DNA of 64,000 nt from Pogonophryne albipinna. Its lineage: Eukaryota; Chordata; Actinopteri; Perciformes; Artedidraconidae. The stretch spans positions 9,241,210 through 9,305,209 of the forward strand of contig CM053256.1 of NCBI GenBank assembly GCA_028583405.1, written 5' to 3'. A model generated the notes under the pieces. The model made no database searches. It had not been told where the DNA came from and worked only from the letters and a program-made list of their open reading frames with translations. A program made the translations under genes and the position numbers. Shown here piece by piece: positions 22,391 to 33,167 of this stretch. Within the stretch, counting starts at the first letter, position 1; every line of letters starts with the position of its first letter.

Positions 22391-24490
22391 TTCTAAAGTA
22401 TATTCCACTTCAGCAAAACTAGTTTGGACATAAAGCCTCTAGACATGGTCTCAAGGTAATGGAACAATGGAACAACCTGTGTTAGCTTTTCACATTCACC
22501 AAATATTTTTAAATGAAAGCCATTATATTTTATGAATTGACCAATTAACCAACCTTCTGGGCATCTGGGACCTCAGGGAAGTTGCCCACATTACAGACTA
22601 TGACATCATAAAATCGAGTGTTATCTCCAAACAACAATTGAAAAACCCAGATACCAGATGGTTTACTATCACATATGAAAATATAAAACAGCAGTTTTAG
22701 ACAACTCAGAAGTTGGTCGTGAAAAGAAAAGTTTGCCATTCATTTGAAAGATGACATGAATCAATTATTTGATGTTCATAATAGTAAATTACCTTTCTCT
22801 TGACCACTAGAAAAAGCGTTAGCATAGTTGAATTGCTTCCAGTTCAGTCATTATAATTCGGCAGTTAAAATGCGAGGGGTCCCAAACCTATGGCCTAACA
22901 GGGAGAAATGATCTACTCGTGATCCATTATCTCAGGTCGTGGCCTATATGGGCATGACTTTTGAATTTGTAAACATCTATAAGTTAAAAAACTCTTACAT
23001 ATCTGAATAGGTGGACTATGTAATATGTCACAATACATTTAAAAAACGTAACACAGAAATAGGGTTGAATATTTGTGTTTCTTATTTTTCTATCCCTGAG
23101 ACTTTCTCTTGGGGCCCCATGGGGAATCGCAATCCACAAGTTGGAAAACATTGCTTTCGGTCTTGATTAATAATAACATTGGCTCATTCAGAACTTGTCT
23201 CTATGATATGCAGAGGGGTAAGAAGTACTCAGATCTTGTGCTAAAGTAAAAGTATAAATACCACACAGTAGGAATACAAGTAAAAGTACAAAAGTACTAG
23301 CGTCAAAATATACTTAAAATACCAAAATAAAATGACTCATTATGCAGATTGCCGCATTTCAGAATAGAAGTTATGATTATGTCATACTGTATGACAATAA
23401 AGCATTTGAATCTTTGAATTTAATCAATTTTTTGAAGAAATTCTACCCCACTACAATTCAGAGGTAAATATCGTACTTTTACACTTCACTACATTTATTT
23501 GATAACTTTAGTTACTTTGCAGATTCGGATTGATAATATATATATTCTATATAATCACATAAATGAGAATTTTGTTAGACCTGGATAAAGTACACAAGCT
23601 ACCCAGCAGTAAATACAGTAATTCAACATAGTTCCACCTTTACAAGCTGTGGCATCATTAATACATCAATACATATAATCATAACATATCCTATTCTGAA
23701 ATACGCCCATACACGCCCACTCGCCCTCTCAGGTCAGCTGATCACCTGCTCCTGAATGTACCCAGGCCAGAACCAAGCTAAAGCTCAAAGACCGTGCTTT
23801 CGCTGCTGCGGCTCTTAAATTGTGGAACGCTCTGCCGCTCCACATTAGACTTCTACACTGTCCGTTTTCAATCTTAAAACCCACCTCTTCTCTTAGCGTT
23901 CTGCAGATTGTTGCTTTCAAATTGTATATATTTTGTACTATATGGCTGATATTTGTATTCCTGTTTATTTGGTGTTCTTACTGTACCTTTATTTATTTTT
24001 GTTTTGTGAGCTGCAAAACTCACTACTACTCACTGTAATTTATTTATCTGTACAGAACCTTTAGGATAGATCTCTTAATTAGGAGCCAAGAGATATTATT
24101 TTTAACATGTTCTATGGCATTTCAGAGTATGCTCTAAATAATATTTTAAAATGCATTTTAAAGAGAGGGCTGTCCACCAAAACCACCCACTTCAAAAACA
24201 GCTTCTTCCCCTTTGCAATACAGACACTAAATGGACTCTAAATAACCCCAATGAACAATCACAATCCATCACACCTTGAACTTTATGTATATATGTCATG
24301 ATGTATGTATTTGCCCTGTGCTGTGTGTTGTACTTTTTATTGTATGGAACAAGCTGTAATAATCTGCACTGAACACGAATTCCACCAGCCTGGCTGTGTG
24401 GTCATTAAAGATTCTAATCTAATCTAGAAGTTCTCACAATATCACTTTGGTTTAATAACACACAAACAATTATAAAATTGTGACAACATT
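22391..24490. other. Spacer between S100 copies 1 and 2
   Basis: No gene seen. From about 23240 the sequence resembles the 3' halves of the other S100 spacers. It includes a LINE 3' coding fragment at 23700-23910 (WNALPLHIRLLHCPFSILK) also present near 28620, 34795 and 61590, and a GACAATAAAGCATTTGAATC LINE end at 23391-23410. The stretch 22391-23230 could not be assigned. Confidence 0.6.
24168..24427 (+). mobile_element. LINE 3' fragment ending (ATTCTAATCTA)n
   Basis: The fragment reads ACTTCAAAAACAGCTTCTTC at its start and ends GGTCATTAAAGATTCTAATC. It sits between AGAGAGGGCTG and GTTCTCACAAT. In the other units (29050-29075, 35215-35245) those two flanks are separated only by GCTGTAGGA, so the fragment is specific to the copy 2 unit. 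Confidence 0.65.
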
Positions 24491-24669
24491 TATTTTTGTT
24501 AGTTAACATCTGTCAATCAATGATTTATAGCATCTTTCAGGTTCTTTAAGCTAACATAAGAACCGATCAATGATTTATCGTTGTTTCTTCAGAACACATA
24601 ATGACATGTACTTTCTAGATTTTATAGAGATAACCTTAAGGCAAAGAATTCTGAGGCAATGTTCCCAAA

Positions 24670-25030
24670 TTACATTTGGCTCATCAGCATCAACAGCAAG
24701 GTTGCTGCAAACTGGACAAACTCTGGGAAAGAAACGTTTCCATCCTTGTCCCCATCCAGGCCGGTGAAGAATGCGTCCAACTGTTTTTTGTCCCCCTAAA
24801 GAGATAAAGTCAACAGAAGTTTGCATTAGATTTTAAAATATAAACAGAGGCATACACAGATCTATATTACAATAGTGCTTCATCTTTTTACTCACGGCCA
24901 TTCCAGGAAACTCCTCGCGGAGCAAATCAGCAAGTTCTGCCTTGCTCATTGAACCTTTGTCTGCGTCTTTTCCAGCATACTTATCGAAGGTGGTCTTCAA
25001 TACTTTCAGTTGTTCTTCAAGCAAGGCCAT
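24670..25030 (-). CDS. S100-type EF-hand protein, array copy 2
   Basis: Minus-strand S100 gene of 86 codons; coding exons 25030-24896 and 24795-24670, phase 0 intron with a GTGAGT donor. It starts MALLEEQLKVLKTTFDKYAG. The pseudo-EF loop is KDADKGSMSKAEL. The canonical loop is DGDKDGNVSFPE with all calcium ligands in place. The tail LLLMLMSQM differs from copy 1. A non-coding first exon ends at 25684 (donor GTAAGTG) and a TATA box lies at 25758-25765. A poly(A) signal (TTTATT on +) lies at 24489-24494. The gene looks intact. A solo LTR abuts its promoter. Confidence 0.9.
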
Positions 25031-25683
25031 GTTTGCTGAAATGAAAAAAAAAAAAAAATACTGTTGACTGTGAAGTTCAGTGTTTATTTATTTATAAATT
25101 GATTCTTGGAGCGTGCTAGGATCAAGATTCTTACTGCCCAACCATCATTTGTCTTGTGAACATTACTGATTATTTGAAAACGGTGCGATAAAGTCTTGCT
25201 CATATGTTGCCTTCTCATCTTTTCTTTAAGGGGTAATTACTAAATGTACCCTTGGTTTTGAACAACAGACATGATAAAGTCATGTTTGGGTGGGGCAAGA
25301 GAAAAGCTAGTGATTTGGTGTGGTCGGCAATTCTGCATCTTTCCAAAACAATTCAAGGCAACCAAACACATCTAGTCTGATTTCCAGACTCCTTTACGTG
25401 TTGTTCCTCCTTCAATTCATCTCAGTTTCTCCTACCTTTTGCATGACTTTTCAAACAACTTTGCATTTTCAAATTGACAGAACTCCCACAAATTTGATGA
25501 ATGTCACTATAATATGTAAATCAGAGAATTGCTATAATCTTTCTACGCATTGACATTTAAATCCTATACATAGCACTAATAAAACATAATGCTACATTTT
25601 AGATATCAACTATTTAGACAATTCAAATGCACAATGGTTAATGATTCATGTCTAAATGGACTTAAAGAAAAATGTTCACTTAC

Positions 25684-25774
25684 CAAATTCAATGAAAGCC
25701 TGCGTAGGTAGAGAGGATGGAAGAGTAGGATTTGTGAAGAGATCACGGACACCTTGGTTTATATAGAGAGGTTG
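25684..25774 (-). promoter_or_regulatory. S100 copy 2 core promoter and first exon
   Basis: TATATAAA (TTTATATA on + at 25758-25765) precedes the non-coding exon. Upstream of GGTTG (25770-25774) the ancestral promoter is replaced by the start of an LTR. Confidence 0.8.
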
Positions 25775-26777
25775 TGTTACATGTGCCGCAGTTGGTGCTT
25801 GTGTGTGTCTCTCTCTCCCTGATTGTCTCCAGGTGCAGCCTCTCCCCAGGTGCTCCCAATCCCCAATCAGGGCCTCCTTAAAGGACCTGAGGAAGGCTGC
25901 AGTGGCCTCTCTCCTTCTCCTCTGGCTGCATGTCTCTGTCGCTGCGTGAGGCCTGTGTTTTTGTGAATTGTTAGGAGATGTGCTCCAGTTTACCTTTTTG
26001 TGTATTCTTTAATTTAGTCACTTTATTTTAGAAGGAAGTTGTTCTTAGTTACTTTAAAGTGGACCTATCATGCTATATTTGAAACATATATTGTAGGGCC
26101 ATACCTATATAAAACATGTCTGTGAAGTTTTTTTTTTTTTTTTAATACCAAACAGATCATGCATTTTAGCCATGCCTCATTTTGCTCTCCTCCACCCCTG
26201 TCTTTGCATGTGCTGCAGCTGACCACGCCCCCCTGCAAAGGAGGGGGCCGAGTTACGAGCATCATGTTACCATGCTGTTACCATGCCATGGCAATCTCTC
26301 ATTCCCCTGATAGGTGTAGAGTTGGCCATATAGGCGGAGCTCCGCGTCACTGACGTCAGACTATTTTCAAATCTGGATCAGTCTGTATTAGATCTGTTAA
26401 AGCCCCGTTTTTAGAGATTTGGGTATGGAGTAAAAGAGAGAGGGTTGTGTTTTCTGACACTTGGTGAGTTCCCTGACACACCGGGGACACATATTCATGT
26501 ATCTCTAGGTCGTCCTCAGACGAGCCCTCCATCGTCACTTCCAGTCATCCCGGTTCTCCATACATCTGGCCAGTTCATTGGTACTTTGTGCTCCTGCGTC
26601 GTTCTTGAGTACGTCCATGTATAAAAGACGTACAAAGGTGCATTTTGCATGATAGGTCCCCTTTAAAGCATCACGTTGTGGCTTCAGCAGTCAGTTTCCT
26701 CTCCCTTTTTCTCTCGCCCGGTTGTTTTTGTGTTTGTTTCTTCCCTTTGTACCCCTATTTTAGGAGGGAATGTAACA
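25775..26777. mobile_element. Solo LTR upstream of S100 copy 2, interrupted by a MITE
   Basis: Ends are TGTTACA and TGTAACA, a 7-bp inverted pair in the TG...CA form of an LTR. The element is flanked by a 5-bp target duplication GGTTG (25770-25774 and 26778-26782). Without the nested MITE the element is about 400 bp. Copies 1, 4 and 5 have the empty site (GAGAGGTTGACACACC on + in copies 4/5). No internal retroelement sequence remains, so this is a solo LTR made by LTR-LTR recombination. Whether it is Ty3-like or retroviral cannot be decided. Confidence 0.8.
26060..26660. mobile_element. MITE nested in the solo LTR
   Basis: Inverted ends GGACCTATCATGC and GCATGATAGGTCC are flanked on both sides by CTTTAAAG (26052-26059 and 26661-26668), an 8-bp repeat that is also a palindrome. 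The interior has no transposase. Related copies lie at 31620-33049 (itself interrupted) and, truncated, at about 50232-50689. Confidence 0.75.
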
Positions 26778-29090
26778 GGTTGACACACCCACTTTTCAAG
26801 CACCCACGCCCTGGTTTTTTCTTTTTTCTTTATTTCTTCTCTCCGGAAAAGCTTACACAATGTCAGAGGGTGTATTCATAAAGCATCCTGGTACAAAGAG
26901 TTTTACCTTGTGACAAACCTATAAGAAAACTCTCAAAAGGATGATGTTTTATAATAAAAGTTGCCCTTGCAGTTAAGCTGAGACCCTGCAGGTAAAAGTT
27001 ATTTATAGAGTACCAGCCTTTGAGAGAGCTTCTAAGGTGAAAACTAGATTCATTTTAAAAGACTAACAATGATCTTATTAAGAGGAGAAAAGGGCAATTA
27101 CACAAAGAGGTAGGATACATATTCTCCAAACTATATGTAACAATGAGTAATGAAATAGATGAAATACCAAAATAACCAGCATGGTTTATAATCCTAAACA
27201 AACCAGCAACTATCAGCATTAGAATAGGTCACTGTGTTTCAACAACCTTGGAGGCTACATACTAACTATGGCTCACAATTTATTTAACAGAGGAGTTAAT
27301 TACCTTAGATAATATTCATAATTACACCAAGTCTGAATAGGGACACAAATGCTATTACCTCAGTGTACTCTTTTGAAACACTTTCAAAAATGTATTTTAA
27401 TCACTTTTCTATTATTAACATGTTTACTTTATGTTTTCTGCTTGTATTCATTGATTTCATTCATTTATGTTTCAATATCTTGACTGCAGTGAACTTTCCT
27501 TTTTGTTATTGCGTTATTTTTCTGTTTGTACGTGACACACTTTATAAACGTTGTTTTTTCTTCAGGGCCAATATCGAATTGAAGTTTCAGAATAATATCC
27601 TTCGCTAGTCAAACTAGCACATTTGGCCTCGCAGGGTGCATCCCAGTACAAAGTAAATGACTACATGTAAAAACCCTGACAGGCATGCAGGTATTGATAG
27701 GTGCCTGCATGCCTGGTATCTGTCAGGGTTTTTCACAGCAAGGCTAAAGAGTTTATAAAACGACTAACTAAGGAGTCTCTCTTTATATTCTAGTCTATTT
27801 TAGTTGATTCATTGATTGTTCTAATTATTGTTTTTATGAAAGAAGCAAAACAGTAGTAACATAACTTAACATTCTCTGCATCATTTTGCTTATTGAAGAC
27901 TTTTCTTTTTGCCGCTGCTTTTAATTGAACTATTCATATCTTAAACTGCACTGTAACTTTTATTCATGTATTTTTTCTTTTGTTTATTTTATTATCTTTG
28001 CTTTTTAATGGCTGTTTTTAAATGCCATTTTCTTACTGTCTTTCATTTTTGTAAAGCACTTTGAATTGCCTTGTGTTGAAAGGTGCTATATAAATACACG
28101 TGGCTTACCTTGCCTATTGTATTATTATTTTTCTGACATCTGCATTACTTGCAAATTGGTCCCGCTACAAAATCTGTAATATTTGTTGTTCTGTTTCTTA
28201 TTGCACTATTTTTATTTAATTAAAAAAATGTGATGTCCTATATCATGTTGCATTGTTGGAGGAGCTTGGGACTTAGGTTTTCCATTGCCATATCTACACT
28301 GTAGCTACTGTGCATACTGTATGACAATAAAGCCTTTGAATCAAGTTTTTTGAAGAAGTTCTAGCACACTAAAATTCAGAGGTGAATATCGTATACTTGT
28401 ACACTTCACTACATTTATTTGATAACTTTAGTTACTTTGCAGATTCGGATTAATTATATATATATATCACCTAAATGAGAATTTTGTTACACCTGGATAA
28501 AGTACACAAGCTACCCAGCAGTCATTAAACATAGTTCCACATTTACCAGCTATGGTAATCATTAATACATATAATCATAACATATACTATTCTGAAATAC
28601 GCCCATACACGCCCACTCGCCCTCTCAGGTCAGCTGATCACCTGCTCCTGAATGTACCCAGGCCAGAACCAAGCTAAAGCTCAAAGACCGTGCTTTCGCT
28701 GCTGCGGCTCTTAAACTGTGGAACGCTCTGCCGCTCCACATTAGACTTCTACACTGTCCGTTTTCAATCTTAAAACCCACCTCTTCTCTTAGCGTTCTGC
28801 ACTTTGCAGATTGTTGCTTTTTAAAATTGTAAACATTTTGTACGATATGGCTGATAGTTGTATTCCTGTTTATTTGGTGTTCTTACTGTACCTTTATTTA
28901 TTTTTTGTTTTGTGAACTGTGTAATTTTTTATTTATCTGTACAGCACTTTTAGGATAGATCTCTTAATTAGGAGCCAAGAGATATTATTTTAACATTCTA
29001 TGGCATTTCAGAGTAGGCTCTAAATAATATTTTAAAATGCATTTTAAAGAGAGGGCTGGCTGTAGGAGTTCTCACCATGTCTCTTTAGTT
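26778..29090. repeat. S100-array spacer between copies 2 and 3
   Basis: Near-identical to 33168-35290 and 59983-62090. It holds the conserved hairpin (27669-27733), a LINE end GACAATAAAGCCTTTGAATC (28322-28341) and the LINE coding scrap near 28620-28800. The 81-codon frame at 27363-27608 recurs in the sister spacers only because the DNA is duplicated; one copy is frameshifted. No gene is supported. Confidence 0.85.
27893..28115 (+). mobile_element. 3' fragment of the L2 LINE, specific to this spacer
   Basis: It matches the last ~220 bp of the LINE at 20938-22390 (GAAGACTTTTCTTTTTG to GCTATATAAATA and TTGCC). The sister spacers read directly TTTTGCTTATTTTATTATT at 34273-34291 and near 61079, the empty site. 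Confidence 0.8.
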
Positions 29091-29304
29091 TAATAACACA
29101 CACAATTATAAAATGTGACAACATTTATTTTTGTTAGTTAACATCTGTCAATCAATGATTTATAGCATCTTTCAGGTTCTTTAAGCTAACATAAGAACCC
29201 ATCAATGATGTATCGTCGTTTCTTCAGAACACATAATGACATGTACTTTCTAGATTTTATAGAGATAACCTTAAGGCAAAGAATTCTGAGGCAATGTTCC
29301 CAAA

Positions 29305-29665
29305 TTACATTTGGCTCATCAGCATCAACAGCAAGGTTGCTGCAAACTGGACAAACTCTGAGAAAGAAACTTTTCCATCCTTGTCCCCATCCAGGCCGGT
29401 GAAGAATGCGTCCAACTGTTTTTTGTCCCCCTAAAGAGATAAAGTCAACAGAAGTTTGCATTAGATTTTAAAACATAAACAGAGGCATACACAGATCTAT
29501 ATTACAATAGTGCTTCATCTTTTTACTTACGGCCATTCCAGGAAACTCCTCGCGGAGCAAATCAGCAAGTTCTGCCTTGCTCATTGAACCTTTGCCTGCG
29601 TCTTTTCCAGCATACTTATCGAAGGTGGTCTTCAATACTTTCAGTTGTTCTTCAAGCAAGGCCAT
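29305..29665 (-). CDS. S100-type EF-hand protein, array copy 3
   Basis: Minus-strand S100 gene of 86 codons, exons 29665-29531 and 29430-29305, donor GTAAGT. It is almost the same as copy 2, with visible changes: KDAGKG instead of KDADKG in the pseudo-EF loop, and DGDKDGKVSFSE in the canonical loop (N to K and P to S). All canonical calcium ligands are kept. The first exon ends at 31233 and the TATA box is at 31307-31314. Intron 1 is enlarged by a 930-bp hAT MITE. A poly(A) signal lies at 29124-29129. The gene looks intact. Confidence 0.9.
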
Positions 29666-30187
29666 GTTTGCTGAAATGAAAAAAATAAAAATACTGTTCA
29701 CTGTGAAGTTCAGTGTTTCTAGGATCAAGATTCTTACTGCCCAACCATCGTTTGTCTTGTGAACATTACTGATTATTTGAAAACGGTGCGATAAAGTCTT
29801 GCTCATATGTTGCCTTCTCATCTTTTCTTTAAGGGGTAATTACTAAATGTACCCTTGGTTTTGAACAACAGACATGATAAAGTCATGTTTGGGTGGGGCA
29901 AGAGAAAAGCTCATTAGTGATTTGGTGTGGTCGGCAATTCTGCATCTTTCCAAAACAATTCAAGGAAACCAAACACATCTAGTCTGATTTCCAGACTCCT
30001 TTACGTGTTGTTCCTCCTTCAATTCATCTCAGTTTCTCCTACCTTTTGCATGACTTTTCAAACAACTTTGCATTTTCAAATTGACAGAATTCCCACAATT
30101 TGATGAATGTCACTATAATATGCATATTAGAGAATTGCTATAATCTTTCTATGCATTGACATATAAATCCTATAGGCTACATAGCAC

Positions 30188-31117
30188 TAGTGATGGCAGT
30201 TTGACACTGAAGCTTCGAACGGAGCTTCAACCCTGGACTTCCTATTCCATAGAAGCAGTGCTTCGAAGCTTGCTTCAAATCACGTGACATGTGACGTCCG
30301 AAGCAGCAACTGCTTCAAATCACGTGACATGTGACGTAAGAACCAGCAACTGCTTCATTTCCTGAATGAATCAACTCACTGGTTCCCCGTCCAATCAGGT
30401 GATTCAATGCACTGCCTCGTCTCGATTCTAACAGGTGACAGGTTGAAACAGTTTCAAATTTGAGCGCTTCAACACTTTATAACCGCTCTGAACAATGCGC
30501 AATGTGTGGGTTGTTGTCGTAGTTTGTGTTGTTGCTGTTGAGTTGTTGTTGGCATTGCATTTGAATTGGATCATTATAGAGCAAGCCAGGAAGAAAGATA
30601 GGTCGTTATGGCTCGTGAAACACTTCGAGATGTGGAGAAGCTGCATGTGAACAAAAAGAAAATTAGTAATATAAAAACACTTCAATGGCCTAAGGAATAG
30701 ATAGCCCAGTGGATAGAGCCGACGGCCAGGATAGAGCCGGCGGCCAGGATGCAGCGATGTCCTCCGCGCAGCTGGTTCAAAGCCCGGAATAGTTACACTT
30801 TTAATCATTGCTTTTCAACTTTAATGACTGATAAAAGGCCCTCTCCTCCCAAAAAAATGTCCATCACTCTCTAGTCTCTTCTCAATAACCCAATACAAAC
30901 AATTATCAATCTTTAATTGCAAATAGAACATGATATTCAGTCTTAGTGTGTGTGTGCATCGAATATTTTTCAAGGCAAAGATACGTTAAACCCACTGCAG
31001 CCTTGCACTTCGCCAGGAGAGGTCGCTGTAACTGAAGCTTCGAGAAATGAACCTATTTCCGACACAATTGTCCAAGTGGTTCGATGCTTCATTCAAAGCT
31101 TCATTTTGTCATCACTA
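30188..31117 (+). mobile_element. 930-bp hAT MITE with tRNA-like core, in intron 1 of S100 copy 3
   Basis: It begins TAGTGATGGCAG and ends CATCACTA, and is flanked by a perfect 8-bp target duplication CATAGCAC (30180-30187, 31118-31125). The other S100 units have the empty site. AAGCTTCGAA motifs cluster near the left end and relatives near the right. Between about 30699 and 30785 lie an A-box-like TAGCCCAGTGG and a B-box-like GGTTCAAAGCC. They are separated by a GC-rich stretch in which GGCCAGGAT is repeated. No transposase is present. Confidence 0.88.
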
Positions 31118-31232
31118 CATAGCACTAATAAAACATAATGGTACATTTTATATATCAACTATTTAGACAATTCAAATGCACAATGGTTAATGATTCATGT
31201 CTAAATGGACTTAAAGAAAAATGTTCACTTAC

Positions 31233-31323
31233 CAAATTCAATGAAAGCCTGAGTAGGTAGAGAGGATGGAAGAGTAGGATTTGTGAAGAGATCACGGACA
31301 CCTTGGTTTATATAGAGAGGTTG
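31233..31323 (-). promoter_or_regulatory. S100 copy 3 core promoter and first exon
   Basis: A TATA box (TTTATATA on + at 31307-31314) precedes the first exon. The conserved promoter ends at GGTTG (31319-31323), where the LTR begins. Confidence 0.8.
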
Positions 31324-33167
31324 TGTTACATGTGCCGCAGTTGGTGCTTGTGTGTGTCTCTCTCTCCCTGATTGTCTCCAGGTGCAGCCTCTCCCCCAGG
31401 TGCTCCCAATCCCCAATCAGGGCCTCCTTAAAGGACCTGAGGAAGGCTGCAGTGGCCTCTCTCCTTCTCCTCTGGCTGCATGTCTCTGTCGCTGCGTGAG
31501 GCCTGTGTTTTTGTGAATTGTTAGGAGATGTGCTCCAGTTTACCTTTTTGTGTATTCTTTAATTTAGTCACTTTATTTTAGAAGGAAGTTGTTCTTAGTT
31601 ACTTTAAAGTGGAACTATCATGCTATATTTGAAACATATTGTAGGGCCATACCTAGTGATGGTGAGATGAAGCCTTATGAAGCTTTGAAGCTTTCCAGCC
31701 AATTGGTTCGCAAAAGGGTTCATCTCATGAGGCTTCATCGTGGGCTTCATTTGAACACAAACCCCCTGTTGGTCAAAGTGTGTAAAACAGGCAGATTGGA
31801 CATCTCAACAGTGTGCTCTATCTCATACGAGTTCCCAAAGAGTAAAGCCTTAGAATAACTCTAAACAACGAACATAAAATCATATTTTCATGTTAACAAT
31901 ATTGTATTTATTCCAGTTTAATGATTGTGATTGAAAAGCCTAAGGAGGCTGGTAAACATTGCAAAGAGGGATTTGTATTCCTTAATAATATTCATAAACT
32001 TAACCATGTTGTAGTTTGAGAAAGACTAAACTATATCAAAGAATACATTTATTAACTACATTATCTCATTTAGCTGTAGCTTTTATAAACAACAAAAAAT
32101 ACGTATTGTTCAGTCGTTGAACCAGGGACCCTGCGGTCGTGAGTCAACTGCTTTCCAGCTGAGCCACAGCACACACACTAAATCTCACTGAAAACACTGC
32201 AACATATTTATTCCTGTATTTATTCATTTATTTGTTCATGTTTTTATTCCTACATTTATTTATGCTTGTATCCATTTATACTTATGACATGTTCCCACCT
32301 CTATATAAGTGAGGGTCTGAGCTCTCTTGATTCCATCGTGTCACCGAGCCCGGGTACAGGAGGGGTAATATGATTCTTAGTATACATCCATGGGTATTAT
32401 GAGCGTTGTGGTTCAACCGATCTGAATCGCTTCCTGAAGCAGTCACGTGGTATCGACAGGCAGCGAGGCTTCGTTTGTCATCGATGACGTCACTGGCCCA
32501 AAACGATACAAGCCTCGATACATGCTTCACAAAAAGCTTCGGGGATTACTCGACACACGCGCCGAAGCCTCGGCGTAATACGTAACATCACTAGCCATAC
32601 CTATATAAAACATGTCTGTGAAGTTTTTTTATTTCAAAATACCAAACAGATCATGCATTTTAGCCATGCCTCATTTCACTCTATTTGCTCTTTCCAGCCC
32701 TGTTTTTGCAAGGGCTGATTCTGCTTTTGTGGCAGACTACAGCGCCACTTACAGGCCTGGCATATGTACTACAGCGTCTCCAGCGCTTTCGAGTGGCAAT
32801 GGCTGTGGCCCAACCCCCCATTCCGCTGATAGGTGGAGAGTTGTCCATATAGGCGGAGCACCCCTTTTCTGACGTCAGAAAAATTCAAATCTGTATCAGC
32901 TCCGTTGCAGCCCCATTTTTAGAGATTTGGGTATGGAGGAAAAGAGAGAGGGTTGTGTTTTCTGACACTTGGTGAGTTCCCTGACACACCGGGGACACAC
33001 ATATTTGTGTATAAAGACGTACAAAAGTGCATTTTGCATGATAGGTCCCCTTTAAAGCATCACGTTGTGGCTTCAGCAGTCAGTTTCCTCTCCCTTTTTC
33101 TCTCGCCCGGTTGTTTTTGTGTTTTGTTACTTCCCTTTGTACCCGTATTTTAGGAGGGAATGTAACC
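31324..33167. mobile_element. Solo LTR upstream of S100 copy 3, doubly interrupted
   Basis: This is the same LTR insertion as at 25775-26777, with the same GGTTG target duplication (31319-31323, 33168-33172). Its right end reads TGTAACC, one base off the left inverted end. It contains the CTTTAAAG MITE (31620-33049), which in turn contains the hAT MITE at 31654-32593. Confidence 0.82.
31654..32593 (-). mobile_element. 940-bp hAT MITE with tRNA-like core, nested three deep
   Basis: The ends are TAGTGATG and CATCACTA, flanked by a perfect 8-bp target duplication GCCATACC (31646-31653, 32594-32601). The empty site is at 26097-26110. On the minus strand within 32111-32175 are TGGCTCAGCTGG and GGTTCAACGAC, close to tRNA A and B boxes. 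AAGCTT/GAAGC motifs lie near both ends. Truncated copies of its right two thirds are at 42323-42950 and 49604-50231. Confidence 0.88.

Noticed and set aside
27363..27608. 81-codon hydrophobic frame repeated at 33753, 37557 and 60557
   Set aside because: It is conserved through recent DNA duplication; one copy (60557) is frameshifted and another runs into a microsatellite, so no selection for coding is visible.
32111..32175. Possible tRNA gene
   Set aside because: Only A- and B-box-like segments are recognisable; no convincing acceptor stem or anticodon arm, and it sits inside a MITE.
32282..32530. 82-codon frame repeated at 42639 and 49920
   Set aside because: It lies inside the hAT MITE family; identical copies follow from duplication and the frame has no known domain.
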